The notes under the pieces are model-generated. The model ran no database searches and was not told the DNA's origin. It saw nothing but the letters and a program-made list of their open reading frames with translations. A stretch of DNA of 64,000 nt from positions 268,322 through 332,321 of the forward strand of contig NZ_LMEX01000002.1 of the NCBI RefSeq assembly GCF_001426645.1. The letters are read 5' to 3'. The position numbers and the translations under genes are program-made. Position 1 is the first letter of the stretch. Every line of letters begins with the position of its first letter. This DNA is from Rhodanobacter sp. Root480 (GTDB taxonomy: Bacteria > Pseudomonadota > Gammaproteobacteria > Xanthomonadales > Rhodanobacteraceae). Below are positions 10,231-18,856 of the stretch, piece by piece.

Positions 10231-11607
10231 TCAGACATAACCGGGCACATGCGGCGCCTGGCCGGCCACGCGGGGCAGGCTCAGGCTGACCTGTGCGCCG
10301 CCCAGCGCGGAGCGGCCGAAGCTCAGCTCGCCGTGGTGCAAACGGGCGATCGCCTGGGCGATGGACAGGCCCAGCCCACTGCCCTCGCCCACGCTGCCCT
10401 CGGGTCGATGGAAACGTTCGCCCAGCCGCATGGTATCGACCGCAAAACCGCCGCCGTTGTCGTTCACCTGCAGCGTCACCCGTTCGCCGTTGCCACCGAC
10501 GCGCACATTCACCTGGCCGTGTTCGGGTGCGTGGCGCACGGCGTTGTCGACCAGGTTCTGCACCAGGATGCCGAGCAGGCCGCGGCTGCCCAGCACGAAG
10601 TCGTTGCCGTCGTGATCCAGCGACAACTCGATGGAGCGCGCCGCCGCGCGCTCGCTGGCGTCGCGCAGGGCCGCTTCGGCCACGCCGACCAATCGCAACG
10701 AACCGGCGTCGTCCAGCTCGACCAGTTTCTCCACCCGCGCCAGCATCAGCAGTTGGGTCACCAGCCGCTGCATGCGGTCCAGCGCCCCCTGCGCGCGCTG
10801 CAGGTGCAGCGCGCGAGCGGGCACATCGTCGCCGTGGCCGGCCAGATCCAGCTCCAGTCGCAGCGCCGCCAGCGGGTGGCGCAGTTCGTGCGCGGCGTCG
10901 GCGGTGAAGCGGCGCTCGTGTTCCAGGCTCAGCCGCAGGCGATCGACCAGTTTGTCGATCGCTTCGGTGAACGGCGCCAGTTCGATCGGCACCTGTGCGT
11001 CGGTGAGCGAGGCGGCAGTGGGATCGGTGCCGACGGCGAGGTTGCGGGTGAGCCGGCGCAGCGGTTCCAGGCCACTGCGCAAACCGGCAAACACCGTCGG
11101 CGGCACCAGCACCAGCAGCGCCAGCAAGGCCAGCAGCGCCGGCGCCAGCAGCTTGCGCATCAGCTCATCGCGCTCGTCCAGCGGCGCGCCGACCTGGATC
11201 CAGTAGCGATGCTGCCCATCCCAACGCTGGAACACGCGCCAGCGCCGCTCGTCGTGCTCGATCGAATGGAAATGCGCATCGCCCGGATCGAAGCGCAGCG
11301 GCGGCAGCTCGGCACTCTCCACCAGCAGCTCGCCGCGCGCATCACGCAACACGATGGCCGGCCGCTGGGCAGTGGTGTCCGACTCGACCAGCCGGCCATC
11401 CGGCAGGCGCACCGCACCCGCGCGCGATGCCTTGTCCGGCATCACCGCGAACACGCTGGCGGCGGTGCGCACCAGCATCTGGTCGAAGATCTCGTCGACC
11501 TCGTGCAGGCTGCGCCAGGCCAGCCAGCCGGCGGCGGCGCACCACACCAGCACGATGCCGGCCACCAGCCGCAGCACCAGCCGCCGGTTGAGCGAGGGAC
11601 GGATCAC
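10231..11607 (-). CDS. sensor histidine kinase (QseC/PmrB-like)
   Basis: A 458-residue membrane kinase. It has two transmembrane helices flanking a periplasmic sensor region, then a HAMP-like linker. The H-box is AAHELRHPLAALRLELD, the N-box NLVDNAVRHAPE, and the G-boxes NDNGGGFAV and GSGLGLSIAQAIA. The GTG at 11607 overlaps the stop of the response regulator gene (GTGA), which decides the start; the open frame continues upstream but only inside the regulator gene. It should phosphorylate the adjacent OmpR-type regulator. The operon also holds a PepSY protein and a cytochrome b, suggesting the signal relates to the envelope or redox state; the actual signal is unknown. Confidence 0.9.
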   Translation of the reverse strand: MIRPSLNRRLVLRLVAGIVLVWCAAAGWLAWRSLHEVDEIFDQMLVRTAASVFAVMPDKASRAGAVRLPDGRLVESDTTAQRPAIVLRDARGELLVESAELPPLRFDPGDAHFHSIEHDERRWRVFQRWDGQHRYWIQVGAPLDERDELMRKLLAPALLALLALLVLVPPTVFAGLRSGLEPLRRLTRNLAVGTDPTAASLTDAQVPIELAPFTEAIDKLVDRLRLSLEHERRFTADAAHELRHPLAALRLELDLAGHGDDVPARALHLQRAQGALDRMQRLVTQLLMLARVEKLVELDDAGSLRLVGVAEAALRDASERAAARSIELSLDHDGNDFVLGSRGLLGILVQNLVDNAVRHAPEHGQVNVRVGGNGERVTLQVNDNGGGFAVDTMRLGERFHRPEGSVGEGSGLGLSIAQAIARLHHGELSFGRSALGGAQVSLSLPRVAGQAPHVPGYV

Positions 11608-12278
11608 GCGGGCGACCCGCCGGGACGGTTGATCGCGTAGCCGATGCCGCGCAAGGTGCGGATCCAGCCCGGCCCCAGCTTGTGGCGCAGGTGGTGGATG
11701 TGCACTTCCACCGCGTTGCTGGCCACTTCCTTGTCCCAACCGTACAGCGCTTCCTCCAGCTGGTCGCGCGAATAGGCGCGGCCGGGATGGCGCACCAGGG
11801 TTTCCAGCAGCGCGTATTCGCGCGCGGTCAGCTCCAGCGGCGCATCGGCCAGCGTGGCGCTGCGTGCGGCCGGGGTGACTTCGAGTGCACCCAGGCGGAT
11901 CGCCGGCTCCACCTGGCCGTCGGCGCGGCGCAACAGCGCGCGCAGGCGGGCAGCGAGTTCGTCCAGATGCACTGGCTTGACCACGTAGTCGTCGGCGCCG
12001 GCATCCAGCCCGGCGACGCGATCGGCCAGTTCGTCGCGGGCGGTCAGCAGCAGTACCGGGGTGGCGTCCTGGCGACGGCGCATGCCGGCGATGATCGACG
12101 GGCCGCTGCTGCGCGGCAGGTTCCAGTCCAGCACGGCGGCGGCGTAGGTCGTGTCGGCCAGCGCCGCGGCGGCCTGGTTGCCGTCGGTGATCCAGTCCAC
12201 CGCATAGCCGAGCTGGCGCAGGCCATCGGCCAGCGCCTGCCCCAGTGCACGGTCGTCTTCGGCGAGCAGGATGCGCAT
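11604..12278 (-). CDS. OmpR-family response regulator (QseB/PmrA-like)
   Basis: A 224-residue regulator. It has a receiver domain with the acidic pair AEDD, the phosphoacceptor Asp in VLDWNLPR, and Lys in VVKPVHLDEL. A winged-helix DNA-binding domain follows, ending in VHIHHLRHKLGPGWIRTLRGIGY. The start at MRILLAEDD (12278) is preceded by GAATGAGG. Ten extra codons upstream would overlap the cytochrome b gene and were rejected. The stop overlaps the kinase GTG start. Order on this strand is PepSY, cytochrome b, regulator, kinase, and the genes are nearly contiguous. Confidence 0.9.
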   Translation of the reverse strand: MRILLAEDDRALGQALADGLRQLGYAVDWITDGNQAAAALADTTYAAAVLDWNLPRSSGPSIIAGMRRRQDATPVLLLTARDELADRVAGLDAGADDYVVKPVHLDELAARLRALLRRADGQVEPAIRLGALEVTPAARSATLADAPLELTAREYALLETLVRHPGRAYSRDQLEEALYGWDKEVASNAVEVHIHHLRHKLGPGWIRTLRGIGYAINRPGGSPA

Positions 12279-12282
12279 GGCC

Positions 12283-12879
12283 TCATTCTTGTCGCGCGAT
12301 AGGGTCATTCAATTGACTTGCAGCAATTGGCGCCGTTTTTTCGCCGGCTGCGGCATCCTGCCCCAGCGCCCGCTTGCGACCGTGGATCATCGAGGCGACC
12401 AGGTTCTCGCCGTAATGCACGCTCTCGCCCACCGCGGCCAGCACGTGCAGCACCACCAGCCCCAGCACGCCGTAGGCCAGCACTTCATGTAGCTCCTCCA
12501 GCCACCCTTCGCCGAAGAATCGGTCGGTGGTCTGCAGCCAGCCGGTGACGCCCACCAGCAGCACGCCGGCCAGCAGGGCCAGGATCATCACGGCGGCTGC
12601 CGGGTTGTGCCCGAGCTGCCGCCGCGAGCGCCCGGCCAGGCGCTGGCGCAGGTAATCGCGCACCCGACGCGGGCCGGGCACCCAGTCGGCGAAGCGCGCG
12701 TGCCGCGTGCCGATCCAGCCCCACACGAAGCGGACGGCTATCAGGACCAGGATGGCGTAACCGAAACCGCGGTGGACCAGCTCGCCCTCCTCGGTGAAAA
12801 AGTTGGCGAGGAACAAGCCCGCCAGCGACCAGTGGAACAGGCGGACCAGCGGGTCCCACACCTTGACCATCGCGTTCAT
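12283..12879 (-). CDS. di-haem cytochrome b (b561/hydrogenase b-type)
   Basis: A 198-residue membrane protein of the cytochrome b/b6 (Ni/Fe-hydrogenase b-subunit, b561) family with four hydrophobic helices. Histidines fit haem ligation: RLFHWSLAG in helix 1, ELVHRGFGYAI at helix 2, and LHEVLAYGVLGLVVLHVLAA with paired histidines in later helices. It probably moves electrons across the inner membrane, possibly to or from quinone. It starts MNAMVKVWDP, lies 30 bases after the PepSY gene and ends four bases before the response regulator. The same set (PepSY, cytochrome b, two-component pair) occurs in other proteobacteria, but the redox partner is not identified. Confidence 0.85.
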   Translation of the reverse strand: MNAMVKVWDPLVRLFHWSLAGLFLANFFTEEGELVHRGFGYAILVLIAVRFVWGWIGTRHARFADWVPGPRRVRDYLRQRLAGRSRRQLGHNPAAAVMILALLAGVLLVGVTGWLQTTDRFFGEGWLEELHEVLAYGVLGLVVLHVLAAVGESVHYGENLVASMIHGRKRALGQDAAAGEKTAPIAASQLNDPIARQE

Positions 12880-12909
12880 GGCTTGTCCTCGCTGAGAGTC
12901 AGGTGACGA

Positions 12910-13182
12910 TCAACCGCCCTTCTTCTTCACGATGCGGCCGTCGGTGGGGTCGAAGTAGATCTCCACGTTCTTGCCGGCCTTGTCCTTGCCATAGATCTCG
13001 TAGCAGTTGCCCGAGACCTGGAACACCTTGATGGTGTAGCCCTGGTCGAGCACCTTCTGCTTCATCGCCGCTTCGGTCAGCCACTGCGCGCGCGGCGCAC
13101 TGGTGCACTGCGGCGCGGCGAAGGCGGACGCCGACAGGACGGCGGCGGCAAGGAACAACGGTGCGATGACAATGCGCTTCAT
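12910..13182 (-). CDS. small periplasmic PepSY-domain protein
   Basis: A 90-residue secreted protein. The signal peptide MKRIVIAPLFLAAAVLSASAFA is followed by a PepSY-like domain containing WLTEAAMKQKVLDQGYTIK and CYEIYGKDKAG, ending in IYFDPTDGRIVKKKGG. Two cysteines (PQCTS and GNCYE) could form a disulfide in the periplasm. PepSY domains modulate peptidases or sensor proteins. As the first gene of the operon with a cytochrome b, response regulator and histidine kinase, it may act as an accessory to the sensor. The signal peptide fixes the start at 13182. Confidence 0.82.
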   Translation of the reverse strand: MKRIVIAPLFLAAAVLSASAFAAPQCTSAPRAQWLTEAAMKQKVLDQGYTIKVFQVSGNCYEIYGKDKAGKNVEIYFDPTDGRIVKKKGG

Positions 13183-13250
13183 GGTGCGTCTCCGGTATCG
13201 GCAGGGATTTGCCTTGGGGGACATTGCAACCGCGAAGGCTTATGCGGGTC

Positions 13251-14609
13251 TTAAGGCGTGGCCACGACCGCCTGGTTGCGGCCCGCGTTCTTGGCCGCGT
13301 ACAACGCTGTGTCCGCACGCTGGACCAGATCCGCGGCGGTGTCACCGCAGGTCGCCTGCGTCACGCCGATGCTGACGGTGACCGCACGCTGCGGCCATGC
13401 GAAGTCGCGGAACGCGTGCAGGATGCGCTCGGCCGCTTCGCGCGCGCCAGCCGCATCGGCCTCGGGCAACAGCAGCACGAACTCCTCGCCGCCATAGCGC
13501 GCGGCCCGATCCGACGGCCTCAGTGCGGCGCGCAACAGGTGGCCGGTGATGCGCAATACCTGGTCGCCCGCCAGGTGACCGTAGTCATCGTTATAGGCCT
13601 TGAACCGATCCAGATCGAGCATCAGCAGCGAGAATACGGTGTCGCGTTCGCGCTGCCCGTGCAGCAGGCTGGCCAGCGCGCCATCAAACGCGCGCCGGTT
13701 GGCCAGCCCGGTCAACACATCGGTATCGGCATCGTTGCGCAGCAGCGCCGACTCCATCCGCTGGCGCTCCAGCTTGTCCAGCAGGCTGGCCACCCACCAC
13801 ACCAGCCCGGCCACGGCGCCGCCACTGCCCAGCGCCACAAAGGCGAAAGCCAGCGTCTCCGGCAGGCCCAGCAGCGACTGCAATGCCTCCAGCACGAAGA
13901 TGAACATCACCGGCAGCAGCAGCCGGCGCGCCAGCGCGCCACCGAACGTATCGGCCGTGGCCACCCGCGTGAGCCCGGTGGTGGGCGATGAGGAAAGCCA
14001 GCCCAGTACTGCCAGCAGCAGCATGAGCAAGGTCGGCAACGGCACCTGCGCGAACGGCCCGCCGATCTTGCCGGCCAGGGCAACCGCATACGAGGCCAGG
14101 CCGGTCACCACGATGGCCAGCAGCACCATCGCGATGGTTTCTCGCAGCACCAGGTAACGCTGCGTGGACACCAGCAAACCCAACACGCCCAGCAGCGTCA
14201 GCGCGAACGCGGCGGGCACCGCCATGCGCCCCTGCGGCAAACCGGCGGCCCGTGCGACGGAGTCGTCGAACAAATGGTCGAAACCCGGATCCAGCGACCA
14301 CAGGTACTCGCCCAGCGTCACCGCGCCGATGCCCGCCACCACGATCGACAGCCATGGGCCAAGACGCCACCGCGGGGTTACGAAATCCTGGGTCAGGAAA
14401 AGGGCCAGCCCGGAAAGCGCGAACGCGATCGCCGCGTTCGCCTTCATGGCATGTTGTCCCGGCACCAGCGTGGTCAGCAGCGGCACGCCCAGGCACCAAC
14501 CTGTCAGCACCACCAGCGCGACCGTGCCGATCAACACCGCCACCACGCGCGAGAACACGACGAAGCCACGAACGGCCGTCGCGTTCTGATGAAATGGCAC
14601 TGCGATCAT
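13251..14609 (-). CDS. membrane-bound diguanylate cyclase (GGDEF)
   Basis: A 452-residue protein. About eight N-terminal transmembrane helices (residues 10-270) form a membrane sensor region, followed by a coiled stretch (LLDKLERQRMESALL) and a C-terminal GGDEF domain. The active site reads RYGGEEF. The inhibitory I-site RxxD is present as RPSD five residues upstream, so the enzyme should make c-di-GMP and be product-inhibited. There is no EAL domain. The start at MIAVPFHQN (14609) precedes the first helix; longer forms would add a non-hydrophobic, unlikely extension. It lies upstream of the PepSY operon on the same strand with a 68-base gap, so co-transcription is possible but unproven. Confidence 0.9.
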   Translation of the reverse strand: MIAVPFHQNATAVRGFVVFSRVVAVLIGTVALVVLTGWCLGVPLLTTLVPGQHAMKANAAIAFALSGLALFLTQDFVTPRWRLGPWLSIVVAGIGAVTLGEYLWSLDPGFDHLFDDSVARAAGLPQGRMAVPAAFALTLLGVLGLLVSTQRYLVLRETIAMVLLAIVVTGLASYAVALAGKIGGPFAQVPLPTLLMLLLAVLGWLSSSPTTGLTRVATADTFGGALARRLLLPVMFIFVLEALQSLLGLPETLAFAFVALGSGGAVAGLVWWVASLLDKLERQRMESALLRNDADTDVLTGLANRRAFDGALASLLHGQRERDTVFSLLMLDLDRFKAYNDDYGHLAGDQVLRITGHLLRAALRPSDRAARYGGEEFVLLLPEADAAGAREAAERILHAFRDFAWPQRAVTVSIGVTQATCGDTAADLVQRADTALYAAKNAGRNQAVVATP

Positions 14610-14790
14610 GCCCCGTTGTCCCAGCAAAGAGTGATTGTGGTTGGTTTGCCAGACTATTCCGGCGTCGACAAGCCCGGCCAAAAGATCGCGGCGAGCCCTG
14701 TATCTGACGCCAGTCAAGCCGCCCCGTGCCCCGCCCTGCCACAGTGTCGTTGCATCCACCCAACAACTGCCGCCCGGAGCGTGGCCGATT

Positions 14791-16182
14791 ATGATCATTT
14801 ACAGCTGTCACGGTGCAGCCAAACAGGTAACCGGCTCCTGCCATCTCGTCACCTGCAACGACCGCCGCGTGCTGATCGACTGTGGCATGTTCCAGGGCAG
14901 CGAGGAGGTGGAACGGGCCAACACCGAGCCGTTCGGCTTCGACCCGGCCGGCATCGACGTGTTGCTGCTGACCCACGCCCACCTCGACCACTGCGGGCGG
15001 ATTCCGCTGCTGGTGCGCCAGGGTTTTCGCGGCCGCATCATCACCACCGCCGCCACCCGCGAACTTGCGCGGGTGGTGATGCTCGATTCGGCCGGCCTGC
15101 AGGAGGAGGAGGCGCGCCGCGCGCAACGCCGCAACCGCCGCAGCGAGGAGCTGGCGCCGCCGCTGTACACGCTGGATGACGCGCTGCACGCGCTGGATTT
15201 CTTCGGCCCGGATGTCGGCTATGACGAAACCGTGCCGGTGGTCGAAGGCGTCACCGCGCGCTTTCTCGACGCCGGCCACATCCTCGGCTCGGCCTCGATC
15301 CTGCTGGAGCTCGACGACGGCAAGCTGCAACGCCGCATGCTGTTTTCCGGTGACCTCGGCAACCCCGGCCGACCACTGCTGCGTGACCCGACACCCGCGC
15401 CACCCGCCGACTACGTGGTGATGGAAAGCACCTACGGCGACCGCCCGCACCGCTCGGTGCCGGATTCGATCGACGAGATGTACCAGGCGATCCGCGACAC
15501 GGTGAACCGCCGCGGCAACGTGGTGATCCCCACGTTCGCGCTGGAGCGCACGCAGGAACTGCTCTACTACCTGCACCGCGGACTGCGTGACGGTGCGATC
15601 CCGGCGCACGTGCGCGTGTTCCTGGATTCGCCGATGGCGATCTCCGCCACCGAGATCTTCCGCCGCCACCCCGAGTGCTTCGACGAACGCTTCCTGGACG
15701 AACTGCAGCACGGCGACCCGTTCGCCATGCCCGGCCTGCATTTCACCCGCGACACGGCCGAGTCGATGGCGATCAACAACATCGACGGCGGCGCGATCAT
15801 CCTGGCCGGCTCGGGCATGTGCAACGGCGGCCGCGTGCGCCACCACCTCAAGCACAACCTTTGGCGCGAACGCAGCAGCGTGGTGTTCGTCGGTTACGCC
15901 GCCGAAGGCACGCTGGCGCGGCGGATCATCGACGGCGCCGCCAGTGTGCGCGTGTTCAACGACGAGATCCCGGTGCGCGCGCAGGTGTGGACGATCAACG
16001 GTTTCTCCGCCCACGCCGACCGGCCCTCGCTGCTGGCCTGGCTGGGCGATGCAGCGCGGCGCAAGGTGTTCCTGGTGCACGGCGAATACGACCGTGGCAT
16101 GCGCGCCATGCAGGACGTGCTGGCCGAACGCGGCGTCGCCTGTCAGCTGCCGGGCCTGCACGAGCCGATCAAGCTCGACTGA
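14791..16182 (+). CDS. beta-CASP metallo-beta-lactamase RNase-like protein
   Basis: A 463-residue MBL-fold protein of the RNA-processing type (YSH1/CPSF73-like). The zinc motif HAHLDHCGRIP is at about residue 70, and a DAGHILGSASI motif and SGDLGNP follow. The beta-CASP part contains TFALERTQELLYYL, and the C-terminus carries GFSAHAD and VFLVHGE. Bacterial members are predicted exo/endonucleases acting on RNA in the cytoplasm; some sit in low-oxygen or denitrification gene clusters with Usp proteins, as here. The ATG at 14791 begins the first beta strand (MIIYSCHG). It is divergent from the diguanylate cyclase gene and upstream of an FNR-type regulator. Confidence 0.87.
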   Translation: MIIYSCHGAAKQVTGSCHLVTCNDRRVLIDCGMFQGSEEVERANTEPFGFDPAGIDVLLLTHAHLDHCGRIPLLVRQGFRGRIITTAATRELARVVMLDSAGLQEEEARRAQRRNRRSEELAPPLYTLDDALHALDFFGPDVGYDETVPVVEGVTARFLDAGHILGSASILLELDDGKLQRRMLFSGDLGNPGRPLLRDPTPAPPADYVVMESTYGDRPHRSVPDSIDEMYQAIRDTVNRRGNVVIPTFALERTQELLYYLHRGLRDGAIPAHVRVFLDSPMAISATEIFRRHPECFDERFLDELQHGDPFAMPGLHFTRDTAESMAINNIDGGAIILAGSGMCNGGRVRHHLKHNLWRERSSVVFVGYAAEGTLARRIIDGAASVRVFNDEIPVRAQVWTINGFSAHADRPSLLAWLGDAARRKVFLVHGEYDRGMRAMQDVLAERGVACQLPGLHEPIKLD

Positions 16183-16452
16183 GCGTATTGCTCACGCGGT
16201 TCCGTTTTTCCGCCCGCATGCGGGTCGATCGGGTAATAGCCGATCGTGCCGATGGTTTCGTGGATATCCCAGGCAAGCGTTTCCGGTCACGGGGCGATAC
16301 ATGGGCGCCCCCATGCCGGATAACACGCCGCCAGCATGGCCGTGCCCGCAAGGTGCCGGCTTGAGCCTGGTCGAGTTCGCGGGCGATGGCTGGGCGCCGC
16401 TTGCGTCGTTTCGTCACGCGCGGCAGTCCCCTTTCACGACAGAAAGAGCCTT

Positions 16453-17274
16453 ATGCTAGGGCTTGAAGATGGTGATTTCCCCATCAACTGGCCGCTTCGG
16501 CCTGTGCGAGCTCCGATGGAACCTGCCGCCACCGTGCTCGACCTCAATCAGCTGCGCCGCAGTTGCAGCTCGTGCGCGCTGTATGAACTGTGCCTGCCGG
16601 CCGGCATTGGCGGCGACGACCTGGACCGCCTCGACGCCACGGTGAAGGACAAGCGCACGCTGGAACGTGGCGCCATGCTGTACCGCGAGAACGACACGTT
16701 CGAGGCACTGTACGTGGTGCGCTCCGGTGCGCTGAAAACCTTCGTGCAGAACGAGGCGGGCGACATGCAGATCCTCGCCTTCCATCTGCCTGGCGAGATC
16801 CTGGGTTTCGACGCATTGGCCACCAACCTGCACGTCAGCCAGGCGGAGGCGCTGGAACGGTCCAGCATCTGCGAGTTGCCCTACGCCAAACTGCAGCAGG
16901 TCACCAGCGAGGTCCCCGCGTTGCACCGCCAACTGATGCGGGTGATCAGCCGCGAGGTGGTCGAGGAGCACCGGCACCTGGTGATGATGGGCAAGCAGCA
17001 GGCACAGGAGCAGCTGGCCAGCTTCCTGCATGGCCTCGCCGATCGCTACCAGCGCCTGCATCGCGACGGCACCGCGCTCAACCTGCCGATGTCGCGCTAT
17101 GACATCGCCAATTACCTCGGCCTGGTGGTCGAAACGGTGAGCCGCCTGTTTTCGCGCATGGAGGAAATGGGCGTGCTGGAGGTCAACCGTAAATCGGTGC
17201 GCATCTTGCGGCCTGACCTGCTGGCCGCCCTCTGCCGCACCGATACCGTCTCCAGGCGCAACGACGTCGGCTGA
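16453..17274 (+). CDS. FNR/ANR-type oxygen-sensing transcription regulator (first copy)
   Basis: A 273-residue CRP/FNR-family protein. Cys38, Cys41 and Cys47 near the N-terminus and Cys140 in ERSSICELPY give exactly the C-x2-C-x5-C-x92-C spacing of the four E. coli FNR cluster ligands. A [4Fe-4S] oxygen sensor is therefore expected. The cyclic-nucleotide-binding-fold core is followed by a helix-turn-helix with DIANYLGLVVETVSRLFSR. The E-xx-SR residues are those that read the TTGAT half-site. The start at 16453 follows AGAAAGAG; an internal ATG at 16516 is possible. A second such regulator lies 0.8 kb away, convergent with the intervening acetyltransferase. Confidence 0.93.
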   Translation: MLGLEDGDFPINWPLRPVRAPMEPAATVLDLNQLRRSCSSCALYELCLPAGIGGDDLDRLDATVKDKRTLERGAMLYRENDTFEALYVVRSGALKTFVQNEAGDMQILAFHLPGEILGFDALATNLHVSQAEALERSSICELPYAKLQQVTSEVPALHRQLMRVISREVVEEHRHLVMMGKQQAQEQLASFLHGLADRYQRLHRDGTALNLPMSRYDIANYLGLVVETVSRLFSRMEEMGVLEVNRKSVRILRPDLLAALCRTDTVSRRNDVG

Positions 17275-17347
17275 ACAAGGCGTCGACCGAGCAAGGCGCA
17301 CCTACGCCCTCATGTCCGCGCTCGCCGTGTACCGATCGCGCGGCCAG

Positions 17348-17361
17348 TTGACGGAAGTCAA
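17348..17361. promoter_or_regulatory. FNR-family palindrome upstream of acetyltransferase gene
   Basis: TTGACGGAAGTCAA is a perfect palindrome of the TTGAC-N4-GTCAA form, a variant of the FNR/DNR box. It lies in the 195-base gap between the first FNR-type regulator and the GNAT gene, centred 115 bases before the GNAT start. Either regulator, or a DNR-type relative, could bind it. Confidence 0.5.
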
Positions 17362-17469
17362 CGGGCTGCGGGCATGGCCGGCGTACAAGTGGACCTTGCA
17401 GCACCCGGGCCACCTGGACGCCTGTGCGGCGTCGTGGCCTTCACGATCACCTGCCGTGAGGATCCCACC

Positions 17470-18030
17470 ATGTCCAACCCATCCCCGGGCGCCCCGCCCG
17501 CATTCCCGGAAAAACTGGACGGCTCGCACTGGATCGAGTCACTTTCGGACGGCAGCCAGGTGTTGATCCGTCCGCTGCGTGAAGACGACCGCGAGCGCGA
17601 GGAAGACTTCATCCACCGCTTGTCGCCTGACTCGCGCCGGCTTCGTTTCCTGGGCGGATTCAAGGAAGCGAGCCCGGCACTGATCGACCAACTGATGGAT
17701 GTCGACTACAACCAGCGCATGGCGTTCGTGGCACTGGCCCACGAAAACGGCAAGCTGCGCGAAGTGGGCGTGAGCCGCTACAGCGCCACCGACGCGCTGG
17801 GCCGTTGCGAATGCGCGGTGACCGTGGCCGAAGATTGGCGTCAACGCGGCCTCGGCGTGTTGCTGATGAGACACCTGATCGACTTGGCGCGCCGCAACGG
17901 CTACAAGCAGATGATTTCGCTCGACGCCGCCGACAACGAGGCGATGCGCGATCTGGCCAGCTATCTTGGCTTCCATCGCCGGCTCGACCCCGGCGACTTG
18001 GGCCAGGTCATCCATACGCTCGACCTGTGA
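17470..18030 (+). CDS. GNAT acetyltransferase resembling the Pat catalytic domain
   Basis: A 186-residue GNAT enzyme. The acetyl-CoA loop is in DWRQRGLGVLLMRHLIDLAR (R-x2-G-x-G), and the C-terminal strand reads GYKQMISLDAADNEAMRDLASYLGF. The N-terminal IRPLREDDREREEDFIHRLSPDSRRLRFLGG segment is the form found in the GNAT part of protein lysine acetyltransferases (Pat/YfiQ), but here the acyl-CoA synthetase-like domain is absent. It may acetylate proteins, linking to the acetyl-CoA/acetyl-phosphate enzymes encoded at 4.6-6.7 kb; this is inference. The start at 17470 follows GTGAGGATCCCACC. It lies between two FNR-type regulators and has an FNR-like palindrome upstream. Confidence 0.8.
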   Translation: MSNPSPGAPPAFPEKLDGSHWIESLSDGSQVLIRPLREDDREREEDFIHRLSPDSRRLRFLGGFKEASPALIDQLMDVDYNQRMAFVALAHENGKLREVGVSRYSATDALGRCECAVTVAEDWRQRGLGVLLMRHLIDLARRNGYKQMISLDAADNEAMRDLASYLGFHRRLDPGDLGQVIHTLDL

Positions 18031-18063
18031 GTTGGCGTACGGCGGCGGGAGCCGTGGTCGCGC

Positions 18064-18825
18064 CTAGTCGGGCAGAAGCGCCTGGCCGATCTTGCGCAGG
18101 CCGGCCGGGTCCAGCAGGTGCAGTTCGCGCCCTTCGATCTGGATCAGCTTCTGGTTGCGGAAACGGCTCAGCACGCGGCTGACGGTTTCCGCCGCAAGGC
18201 GCAGGTAATTGGCGATGTCGCCGCGCGACATGCTGAGGTGGAAGCGGGTAGCGGAGAAGCCGCGTGCCGCGTAGCGACTGGCGAGATCCATCAGGAACGC
18301 GGCCACGCGCTCGTCGGCGCTGTGATCACCGGCCAGCAGCGAGGCGGTGCCCAACTCCTTGCTCAACATGCGGAACAGGTGCTGCTGCACGGCCGGCACG
18401 CGCGCGGCCAGCGCGCTCATCGCGGGGAACGAGAAGCGGCAGAAGAAGGCCGTATCCAGCGCCACCGCGTCGCAGGGGAAATGCTCGGGGTAGATCGCGT
18501 TGAGGCCGATCACCTCGCCGGGCAGGTAGAAGCCCAGCACCTGCTCGCGTCCTTCCTTGTCCACCATGCGGGTTTTCACGGTGCCGCCGCGCACCGCGAA
18601 GATCGCGCGGAACGGATCACCGGTGCGGAAGATGTGCTCGCCGGCCCGGAACGGCCCCACGTGTTCCACCAGACACTGCAATTCGGCCAGCTCGGGCTTG
18701 TCGTAGCCGGCGGCGATGCAGGCGCTGGAAAACGCGCAGGTGCCGCAGAAATGCGTCTCGTCACCGTCGTCGGCGATCGGGCTGGGCGGCTCAGGCAGGC
18801 GGCCTGCCGGGTACTTGGATGACAT
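18064..18825 (-). CDS. fnr: FNR/ANR-type oxygen-sensing transcription regulator (second copy)
   Basis: A 253-residue CRP/FNR-family regulator. Cys27, Cys30, Cys36 and Cys129 have the same C-x2-C-x5-C-x92-C spacing as E. coli FNR, so it should carry an oxygen-labile [4Fe-4S] cluster. The recognition helix reads DIANYLRLAAETVSRVLSR, again with the E-xx-SR contacts for TTGAT. The start at MSSKYPAGRL (18825) was preferred; an in-frame ATG 84 bases upstream would overlap hemN. It lies 31 bases downstream of hemN on the same strand and is probably co-transcribed, matching the hemN-anr linkage seen in pseudomonads. It differs clearly from the first copy (16453), so the pair are diverged paralogues. 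Confidence 0.92.
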   Translation of the reverse strand: MSSKYPAGRLPEPPSPIADDGDETHFCGTCAFSSACIAAGYDKPELAELQCLVEHVGPFRAGEHIFRTGDPFRAIFAVRGGTVKTRMVDKEGREQVLGFYLPGEVIGLNAIYPEHFPCDAVALDTAFFCRFSFPAMSALAARVPAVQQHLFRMLSKELGTASLLAGDHSADERVAAFLMDLASRYAARGFSATRFHLSMSRGDIANYLRLAAETVSRVLSRFRNQKLIQIEGRELHLLDPAGLRKIGQALLPD

Positions 18826-18856
18826 GATGTCGGGGACGCCGGTTCTGGAGCGCGGA

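Noticed and set aside
13684-16161. An 825-codon minus-strand frame.
   Set aside because: It overlaps the beta-CASP gene and the cyclase start region in an alternative frame. The intact protein motifs HAHLDH and GGEEF lie in other frames.
16213-16246. Palindromes CCCGCATGCGGG and CGATCGG/CCGATCG after the beta-CASP gene, considered as a terminator.
   Set aside because: No T-run follows on the plus strand, and the T-run precedes rather than follows the stems, so an intrinsic terminator is not supported.
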